Assembly: GCA_027924585.1 (NCBI GenBank)
Contig: BSBM01000386.1
Coordinates: 7,642,501-7,706,500 of the forward strand
Direction of reading: 5' to 3'
Source of the DNA: Larix kaempferi
Taxonomy: Eukaryota; Streptophyta; Pinopsida; Pinales; Pinaceae
DNA: 64,000 bases
In this document: piece by piece, positions 56,331 to 64,000 of the stretch
Layout: each line of letters opens with the position of its first letter
Position numbering within the stretch: position 1 is the first letter of the stretch
The notes under the pieces: model-generated
Database searches by the model: none
What the model saw: only the letters and a program-made list of their open reading frames with translations
What the model was told of the DNA's origin: nothing
Translations under genes and position numbers: made by a program

Positions 56331-57129
56331 ATAGATTTGGGAGTTTCGAATCACATGGCTACAAACAAAGATTATTTTTCTTCATTGGGCTCCAACAACA
56401 CCATCTCCATCCACATGGGAGATGACTCACAACTTTCTTCAAAGGGAAAATGCACTATTCATTTAGAGTATGGCAGTTTTCACAATGTTCTTTATGTTCC
56501 TTCTCTTGCTACAAACCTGCTTTTTATATATCAAATGACACATACAAGTTTACCAAAGAAGGTTGTATTCATCCCCAATAATGTTGAAATTTATGATATT
56601 GAAAGCGGAAAACTCATTGTGGTAGGAAAATCCAATCATGCTGCAAAAACATATGAGTTTTCTCACTTTTTACCACAATCAAAGCCTGGTGCTCTTCTGA
56701 CTCATGGAAATGAGGTTAGTATGCTATGGCATGAGAGGTTTGGACACCTAAATTATAAATATTTGCAGCTACTACACAAAAATTCCATGGTTGAGGGCCT
56801 TCCGAGCATCAAATCCTCGAAGGGAATATGCAAGGGTTGCATCATTGGGAAGCACCCCGAGCACAAGTTTGACCGAGGAAAAGCTAGCAGAGCTTCTTGT
56901 ATTTTGGGGATGATTCATTCTTATATCAGTGGTCTGCTACCACATACCTCCATGAGTGGCTCAAGGTATTTTCTGACATTTATTGGTGACTTCTCCATAT
57001 TCACTTGGGTCTGCTTTCTCAAAAACAAGTCGGAAGTGCTAGAAAAATTCAAGATTTTCAAGGCTTCTATTGAGATTGCCACCGAGAGCAAGATCAAAGC
57101 TCTTAGATATGATAATGGAGGTGAATATA
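56331..57129 (+). pseudogene. Copia 3 protease and integrase, truncated
   Basis: It is in one frame with the second part of gag. The protease active site reads LLIDLGVSNHMATNKDYF at about 56325-56378; family members have DSGAS, so Ser and Ala are replaced by Leu and Val through two C-to-T changes while the Asp stays. The GAG-pre-integrase part (MLWHERFGHLNYKYLQ, CKGCIIGKH) and integrase (FIGDFSIFTWVCFL, LRYDNGGEYM) follow. The reading is cut at about 57129 by the LTR of element D, after which codons are from that LTR. In the first integrase motif the usual DD is GD. Confidence 0.85.
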
Positions 57130-58613
57130 TGTTGGATGTCTTTCTGTTCTTGATGTTTTCTATAAATACACAGGTTTTGCGTTGTTCGAGGAACCAACAA
57201 AACCCCTTTTCACCGGCCCTTTCGGCAACAATATGCGAATAGACTGAGGTCTAACCCGAGGTGAAGTAATGGAGGGTTGTGGAATCAGGTTTCCACAAAT
57301 AGGTGCTGAGTGTTTAAATATATTGGCGGGAAGCACACTACATGACTCGCACTGCGGAATTCGGATTGCGTGAAGTTCCACTTCTTCGCGACGAACACTT
57401 AAGCTATCATGCATCCAAGCACTACGCAATGCGGGACGGTTCTTTGCCAACAGGACAATGCCATAGAGACTACGCTTCCTCTTTGGTACTTAACCACTTT
57501 AATGGATCTTACTTAATGCAAAAATATGCATTCAACAAGCATAATGGATGGAACCTTGCAACCTTATACACTCTAACAACACAAACATCACTACGCACTT
57601 CCGGTGCTGCGCTAAGTGTTTATCCGACTAGTTTGTGCATTCATCTAACTATGAAGTACTAGTGCATCTGACATTCATTCATACATGTGATTACTTAACA
57701 TATTATTCCCATCATTATTCTTATGGCGAATACATATAAAAGCAAAACACTTGAACTCATAAACAACCCTTAACAATTTATCATAAGTAAAGACACAAAT
57801 GCAAGCACATAAGTAATCACATAACACGGAATTTAACGCGGTTCACCCCCAGGATGGGAGCTACGTCCATAGGAACTGTTGTTATATTATCTTTGGGAAG
57901 GGTACAACAGTTCCAGTATGCACACTCAATTGCAGACTCTCTTCTCTCTTCAGTAGGTCTCTACGCACACAGCTGCAGAGCCTTTATAATCTTCTCTCAA
58001 TGGAGATCAATGTTCAACAACAAATATTAACAATTCATAACCAAAATATTCAACCCTTTCCCTTACAAAATGTGCCCTTTTGTAGATCATGCCCTTAGGT
58101 AACCCAAAACTATCATGGTTACTTCACTAACGAGGACTCCTAGGCTCTGATAGCGACTTCTCTGTCATGGCCATCCTTCTGTGCGTGGTCACGTCACTTT
58201 CATCCCCCCTGTTGAGTGCATGCCGACGGGTCGCTTTCACCTTGTCGTTCCTTCTCTAACGGATTTGTGCGGCCGGTTCACGTCGTGCTACCTCTACTTG
58301 TGTGACCGATCGCTTTCCTTCTGCACCACTCCTTACCCGCCTACTAGGAATTATGGAGTACTTCGACAAAACAGGTTGCTTTCGCAGCTTGACCTTTCCT
58401 TATATTCTTTACCCAAAATAGGTTCCCTGCTAGCACTTTGCGGAATTGGCGCTCAGTTGTGTGGTTCCTACCCTGCCGATACTATGCTGCACTCAACTTC
58501 GCAGCTTCCAAAATTGTCTTACCAAGAATGCCTTCATTTGAGCTGCGCTGCAACTCCAAAAATGTTCTTCTAAAAAATTCTTTTCTTGGGTCAGGCCCAA
58601 TAGGTCCCTAACA
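57130..58613 (-). repeat. Minus-strand 3' LTR of element D
   Basis: Plus-strand TGTTGGATG at 57130 and GGTCCCTAACA at 58613 form the inverted LTR ends (minus: TGTTAGGGACC...CATCCAACA). A minus-strand TATA box (attataaaggc) lies at about 57980-57990. The words around 57830-57870 (minus: gggtgaaccgcgttaaattc) are typical of the RNA-start region of plant LTRs. Open frames at 57342-57662 and 58181-58573 within it are not proteins. The host-side end touches the copia 3 integrase, so this is the insertion edge. No target duplication can be checked because the other end was not found. Confidence 0.65.
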
Positions 58614-58632
58614 CTTACATGTGGCTCATCCC

Positions 58633-59595
58633 CTAGCCACTTTCCGCTTCTGATTCCAGGATTTGCTCGTCCTCCTGTGGAGCTATTTCAGCAGCTAACT
58701 CCTAATACATTGCGCTCAACTTAGCAACCGTATCCTTCACATCCTCTTCAATTTCTTTGATGGTTTCCAACACATCTGGTGTTAGGTCATCCTAAGTCTG
58801 CTCTTGCACTGAATCTTGTGCGTCGCGAAGTTCCCTCAATTTTTCTTCAATATTCTGCGTCAGTTCATGGGCTTCCTCATGTAGGGGCTGTGACTTATCT
58901 CCAACTTCAGCCTCCTATTCTCTTAATGCTACAAGTTATCTTTTTAATTCTTTAACTTCTGGAAATTTGTGGAGTCTGTCTACTGGTAGCAGGGTCTTCA
59001 TCTCCCCGTTCAAAGCGTCTAACACTACCTTCTTTTCTTGCAAATTGGTTTGGACCTGTAGCATCTCAGGGTCCTCTTGCAGCATAGTGAACACCCTCAT
59101 AGCTTTGTCCAACAAGGTTTGACATTTTGCTACTTCGCTAGATATGGCCTCTACGACTGCTTTCGCTTCTGCCGCTTTGAGCTCTACCTGATCTAGTGGT
59201 GTCTTTGGCTGATTCTGCAATTCCTAGGCGGCCATATTCTCCTAATAATCTGTCTCCATGTCTTTCATTCCAGTCCTAAGATCGTTGAATACCGATTCGA
59301 TCTTAAGGATAGTATCCGCGAGCTCTGGTTTCTCTTCGCACTCTAGTATCTTTGCACATACCGAAGCGACAATATGCTCTATTCTTCTTTGCTGGTGAAT
59401 TTTCCAGATATTTGTTGTGGTCGGTTTGGTGTTTGGTTGAACGAACCAGAGGTTTAGGGGGATTGGATTCTATCCTTCCCATTGTCTTTGTTGTATAAAT
59501 GCAACCTCAGAGGTATGGGGAAGAGGAGGGAGAGAGGTCTCCAAAGAGTTGAAGAAATTTTGTTCTTTTAATTTGGTTTTCTCTTTGTAATTCGT
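58633..59595 (-). pseudogene. Coiled-coil ORF next to element D 3' LTR
   Basis: One minus-strand frame from 59595 to 58633 (about 320 codons) reads as a single protein broken by stops at 59472, 59244, 59226, 58938, 58917, 58794 and 58704. The N-terminal part is hydrophilic (LPHTSEVAFIQQRQWEG, KPELADTILKIESVFNDLR). The rest is rich in A, E, K, L and Q with heptad-like spacing (VELKAAEAKAVVEAI, ELTQNIEEKLRELRDAQDSV), a predicted coiled coil. Six of the seven stops are TAG, most before GA, where CAG would give Gln. It lies just before a 3' LTR, the place of gag-only or env-like genes. I do not recognise the family. Confidence 0.6.
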
Positions 59596-59599
59596 TTAT

Positions 59600-61145
59600 T
59601 ATAGAATGGAGAATATTGATCTGGATTTATGCAGGAACTAAATAAGATAGCATATACAAAATCATATACATAGATATATTGCAAAGAACACAGTGATACA
59701 ATAAACACATATTCTATTAAATAGCGGAAATAGAAGATACTGTAAAATACAATAGCTAGAATGGTGGTATCTATCTCTGAGAAGAGATGTGGCCTCCCTG
59801 ATCATTCGTGCCAAGATGATTACAAAAAGAGACTGAAAGGGCCTATTTGTCATAAGCATGAGGGAAATAATTCCAATCATCCAAAAACACCTAACCCTAG
59901 AAGGTGAACCATCATAAATTTTGTGTCCCCAAGGTGGTTAGTTGAATAGTCAACTTCCTGGGGTCATAACTTTTGCATACGATCTCCGTTTGGGGCACTC
60001 GATAGCTCGTTGGAAAGTTCTATCCGAGAACTACAAGAGAAGACTTGTTAGCATTAAGTGAACATTTAGAAGATTGAACGCAAAAAACATCATTTAGGGC
60101 CTCAAAATGGCCCCGGAAGTTTAGGACCCAAAAAACCGTAGAAAAATTACTAGAAAATTGCCGAAATGGGAAACTGTTTTGAGCCCGTGAAATAGGTGGG
60201 TGGCCACCAATATCCATCTGGATCAAATACTCCATAGAATTGGAGAAAACAGTGTTCTTCTCAAAATTTTCGTGCTTGTTCCCTTGGTAAGATTTGAAGG
60301 GAGGTTCTGAATAATAACCTAAGAGGATCTTTGTCAGTTGTTGCTCCATGTACATATCGTAGGGAATTTTTCTTCAACTTCAGTTTGTCCATGACACAAT
60401 ATACTAGTAATCTTTTGATAGAATTTGATTTCTATTGGATCATGGTTCTCTTTATCATTTTTTCAAAACCTATATATATATATATATATATATTCCTTGA
60501 ATCTTATGATCATATGAACAAATATTTTTATGTGAACACCTTTCAAATTAGTGTTATTTTTTAATCTGTTCTAATGGTTATACACTGCATGTGATGATTA
60601 ATTTCATTTTCATTATTATGAATTGTATAATTACTTTAATAGATTATGTTCTAAATATTGTAGATTATTATCAGATTAGTTCATGTCTATGACTATCTCA
60701 TATTCAGATCTGAAATGACATTGGTAATATTAATTTTCTCATGCAAGATAGATTAGGTAGAACTAATTTAAGTCTTAAATTATAATTATAATTTTATTTA
60801 GCTGTGGAAACCTACAGAAAATTAGCAGTTGTTAATACTGTTGAAGTTTGAAAGCTACTAATTATTTTTGTTATGAGAGCTAGTCTAGTTTGACGTTATT
60901 TTTGTTAATACTGTTGAAGTTTGAAAGCTAGTCTAGTTTATTTTTATTTAGTTTGAATAGATAGGAACTAACAACACAAATAATTATTAAAATATTATTG
61001 TGAGACTCTCTCGTTGAGAGAAAATCCCTATAGGTAGCCGAGCCTTTGTTCCTGCGAGAAGTGGTTATTCCAAACACACAAAGGGTTGTGTTAAGCGTTT
61101 TGTGTGGGCTATTTCTCCTTGCTGACCTCAAGACAGAAAATCCGA
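59600..61145. other. Spacer, LTR remnants, no gene seen
   Basis: AT-rich, with a (TA)n run at about 60472-60493 and ttaatactgttgaagtttgaaagct twice (about 60834 and 60904). The last 200 bp before 61151 are probably the 3' part of the gypsy E 5' LTR. No coding. Confidence 0.4.
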
Positions 61146-61170
61146 CCAACAAATGGTGCTAGAAGGAGGG
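61146..61170 (+). promoter_or_regulatory. LTR end and primer binding site of gypsy E
   Basis: ccaaca at 61146-61151 looks like an LTR end and tggtgctagaaggaggg from 61154 like a primer site beginning TGG, 200 bp upstream of a gypsy gag. The tRNA cannot be named with confidence. Confidence 0.5.
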
Positions 61171-61349
61171 CCATGAGGTGAATAAGTGGTTTTATTTTAA
61201 GTTTTTATTATTTCAATAACCATTAACCTCTGGCTTGTATTTCAGTATTTTTAATATTTTATTCTTTTAGTTATCATATATATGTACTATAGAGATGTTT
61301 AGTGGCAAACTAAATCCTTAGGAGTCAATATTTTTAATGTTTATCATTT

Positions 61350-62189
61350 ATGACTTCTGCTCAAATCCCTCCATGGGAGTCCAATTCTGCACTTAGCTTG
61401 CAAGGGCCTTTGCATGAACTTCCAGGAAAGGCAGTAGACCTTTTTCCAAAATTCAATGGTGAGGGAAATGATTTAGCTATTGAGCATATTAGAAAATATG
61501 AGTCTATTATATGTCTACTTAATGTTGTTCACGAAGATATTGTTTGCAGGTTATTTCCCCTCACTTTCGAAGGTAAGGTTTTATGTTGGTTCAATGTTTT
61601 TCCTGTTCATTCAATTCATAATTGATCACAATTCAAAAATTTGTTTGAAAATGCTTTTGACAATTATAATCCAATTAAATTTTATTGTGATCTTACTAAA
61701 ATGCAGGTAGACGATGGTGAATCTATCGGTTATTTCAATATTTTCTTCCGACGAGTATTCTATAGCTTACACAATAATTATAGACCTTCAACAAACATCA
61801 TTTTAGAATGGTATGTACAATCTCTTCCAAAATACATGTCCATGTTCATTCCACAAAAAGGAATAACATAGTTACATGAAGCATGCAAGTATGCACTAAA
61901 GCTAGAAAAAGATTTTAAAAGGTACTCTTCTGAATTTTCTCATTCTTTTTCTTTATATGATGAAAAGGATATCGAAGATGAATCAAAGTTCTCAAAATTA
62001 TTTAAGTTGGAAGAACAAGTTAAGGGTTTATGCGATGAAGTGGTATATTTACAACAAGGAAGAAACATTCAAACAATTACACAGAACACAAAAGACAAAT
62101 TAACGTCTAATTTATCCAAAGTTCTAATTATAATTTTTCTTCTCCGAATATATATATTGAATGTCTCACTTATACTCTTCATTTTCTAG
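61350..62189 (+). pseudogene. Gypsy E gag
   Basis: ATG at 61350 (MTSAQIPPWESNSALSLQG) leads in one frame through VDLFPKFNGEGNDLAIEHI, RLFPLTFEGKVLCWFNVFP and, after TGA 61623-61625, FKNLFENAFDNYNPIKFY and QVDDGESIGYFNIFF. After TAG 61869-61871 come LHEACKYALKLEKDF and a Lys/Glu-rich part (FKLEEQVKGLCDEVVYLQQ). This is the Retrotrans_gag layout of Ty3/gypsy, but distinct from gypsy A and B. Both stops lie where Trp or Gln is expected. No zinc knuckle was found. Confidence 0.8.
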
Positions 62190-62402
62190 AATCTGAACCC
62201 AAAATTTTAGAAGAAGATTCTACCTCTAATGCTTCTAATGTGTCAAATGAAGATTCTATCATATCTAAGCATTTGTCTTTTTTTTTAATTCAATCATATC
62301 ATGGATGAGAATATAATTGGGAATAAAAATGATTTATCATCTGCTTTGAATGATTTATAAAATTTTCTTTTAATAGATGATAATCATAAAGATGCTTTTT
62401 CT

Positions 62403-62819
62403 ATGCATCCTAATGATGATGAAGATCTGGGAATTATTAATCAAAGCCTTCAAATCACTAGTTGTAGTTTAGATTTTGAAACACGTAAATTGAATCCTTA
62501 TTATTTTCAGAAATCTGAGTTAGACAATAAATTAATTGAATATCCCTCCTCATTTACTAGCTTAAATTATCATGAAGAACATAATGAAGATAGATCTTTG
62601 GAAAAATAATTGGCTAAAATTGAAGACGAGTTTAAAAATATGTGTTCTTATTACAACTTGATTAAAGATCAAATTTTTAAGGAAAATCTAATACAAACAA
62701 ATATTCTGAAAAATAAGAAAAGCCATACTTTTGTCTATTCGAAGAAAGAAGAAAATAAAAATCAGTCAAACTTTATTCCTGATGGAACAGATACCTATGT
62801 GTTAAATTTTGAGCATTAA
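62403..62819 (+). pseudogene. Gypsy E downstream open frame
   Basis: Same frame as the gag; 62403-62609 and 62610-62819 are separated by one TAA. The protein is Asn/Glu/Ser-rich (MHPNDDEDLGIINQSLQIT, IEDEFKNMCSYYNLIKDQI) with no known motif. It is likely the linker between gag and protease; it ends where the LTR of element F begins. Confidence 0.5.
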
Positions 62820-63410
62820 TTCACAATACTCTTGGATCTTTACTGAGAGAATAACATATACAGTATATCAATGCATAACAATCACAATAAGCATGACAAG
62901 CATCACAAGAATCAAAAGCATGAGAGACAAGAGACACAGAGTTTCCGTGGGGAAAACCCTAAGGTGAAAAACCCCACAACTTCCTCAGAGATAGAGAGAG
63001 CAATGGCTCAACCAAAGTACAACCAAAATACACTTGAGATAGTCTCCTAGAGTAGATGATCCTCCTCCTCACTAGTGCACCACTTTTTGAGTGAGAGAAG
63101 TGTGTCTTTCTGAATGATCTAAATAGAGATCTCCCGATCTCTATTTATACTAACCTGTTTGCCCAGTGACCTTATGGGGCCAACTTGTCTAGCTAGGTAC
63201 ATCCTACATCCACAATATAATATATATTTCAGGGCCGACCCCACACATGGTGTTCTAATAACCCATCAGCAAGTACACACACTTGCGACACTTGTCAATC
63301 CACATGACGACACTTCCTTATAGAGGAATAACACATCTCTAATAAGGGTACAATAAATATATATGAAATACATAGATGAAATACATTCCGAAGTTACATA
63401 TACATCAACA
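62800..63410 (-). repeat. Minus-strand 3' LTR of element F
   Basis: On the minus strand TGTTGATGTATATG starts at 63410 after a purine tract. TATAAATAG lies at plus 63141-63149, and the words caccttagggttttccccac (plus 62949-62972) are typical of the RNA-start region of copia LTRs. The distal end is placed at tgttaaat (62800) with doubt. Confidence 0.6.
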
Positions 63411-63424
63411 CTCCCTCTTAACTA
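63411..63424 (-). promoter_or_regulatory. Polypurine tract of element F
   Basis: The minus strand reads gttaagagggag immediately before the LTR start, the expected plus-strand primer. Confidence 0.65.
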
Positions 63425-63689
63425 GGAAGGTATTTCTTGACACAGATCTGCTAGACAAGTCTTCTTCTCGGGATCATCGTCATCATCATTGTCACTGCTA
63501 CTGCTATCTCAACCAATCTCTGACTCTACTCGTCATAGGAAGTTCTATAGAGCCAATCCTTTTTCATACTGGATGTAGGCCCACCACCTGCAGGTCTTCG
63601 TCATCACTAACCATACTGTGGAAATCTCAGGACTTATTACGTGCGTCACAAAACCTTAAAAGAGTCTCTTGACTAGCAAGAACCCTAAA

Positions 63690-64000
63690 GAGCATTTGAT
63701 GCCTTTTTCATCCTGTCCAGATATCCAGGACTTATTACATGTGACCCCACCACAAAACCTCGAAAGAGAATCCCAGGACTGATTACGAGCACAAGGCTCA
63801 ACCTATCGAATCTCCTAGGGCACAAATTACATGTGGTCACCACAAAACCTCGAAAGAGCATCCCAGGACTGATTCCAAGCACAAGGCTCAACCTATCGGA
63901 TCTCCAAGGGCACAAATTACATGTAGTCATGGAAAAACCTTGAAAGAGCATCCCAGGACTGATTACGAGCACACGGCTCAACCTATCGGATCTCCCAGGG
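63690..64000. repeat. 90-bp tandem repeat at the window edge
   Basis: tcccaggactgatt(a/c) recurs at 63771, 63861 and 63951 with a degenerate unit before it (ccaggacttattac at 63725). Each unit holds cacaaggctcaacctatcg and acctcgaaagagcatc. The array continues beyond the window. Because 90 is divisible by three, the minus frame 63981-63685 stays open as a 30-residue repeat. Confidence 0.85.

Larger units (their letters stand above)
38811..57129 (+). mobile_element. Copia element 3, split by gypsy B and cut by element D
   Basis: The element begins at 38811 (TGTTAGTATATTC) inside the gypsy A gag. Its 5' LTR is interrupted by gypsy B (39417-54935), resumes at 54936 and ends at 55057. It continues with primer site, gag (55381), protease and integrase to 57129, where the minus-strand LTR of element D begins. 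Reverse transcriptase, RNase H and the 3' LTR are absent. Counting only its own DNA, about 2.8 kb remain. Confidence 0.8.

Noticed and set aside
57342-58573. Open frames of 106 and 130 codons
   Set aside because: They lie within the minus-strand LTR of element D and have no protein-like composition.

Overview
The window looks like intergenic DNA from a large-genome seed plant. It is AT-rich and almost entirely built from long terminal repeat (LTR) retrotransposons and their fragments, with plant-style GT-AG introns, a tRNA-derived SINE, microsatellites and no intact host gene. The copia gag proteins and the long 5' leaders remind me of gymnosperm elements, but the assignment below 'seed plant' is inference only.

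Left part (1-14368): a 539-bp tandem duplication; a decayed six-exon gene on the minus strand (1256-3340) that I do not recognise; a minus-strand Ty3/gypsy remnant; a SINE inserted in one copy of a duplicated host segment (about 4913-5374), so the empty site lies beside it; a GC-rich minisatellite block and a strong palindrome near 7.2 kb; a decayed copia gag (9974-10460); and a solo LTR with perfect 5-bp target duplications (10911-12532).

Middle (14369-38810): copia element 1 (14369-29017) has both LTRs and a decayed gag-pol. Its RNase H codons are split by an 8.9-kb LTR element without recognisable genes (18913-27799). A second, 5'-truncated copia (29150-30900), two isolated LTRs (31573-32292 minus, 32655-33137 plus), a tRNA-like stretch and the 5' half of gypsy element A (LTR, primer site, gag; 36399-38810) follow.

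Right part (38811-64000): a nest of insertions. Copia element 3 sits in the zinc knuckle of gypsy A. Gypsy B (39417-54935, 15.5 kb, LTRs 703 and 735 bp) sits in the 5' LTR of copia 3. A minus-strand element D cuts copia 3 inside its integrase. Gypsy B looks like a Tat-lineage element: gag, a DEGAS-type protease, extra CCHC knuckles, reverse transcriptase, RNase H, integrase, then a separate second RNase H gene after the integrase. Between that gene and the 3' LTR lies an antisense, spliced gene. Two related 33-bp minisatellites flank the coding part and a 148-bp array lies upstream of the antisense gene. The window ends with a gypsy gag (E) and a minus-strand LTR (F) with a 90-bp repeat array.

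Nearly all coding regions are broken. Many premature stops are TAG where glutamine (CAG) is plausible, as expected from deamination of methylated CHG sites in silenced plant transposons. The second RNase H of gypsy B is the main reading frame that remains open with all its catalytic residues.
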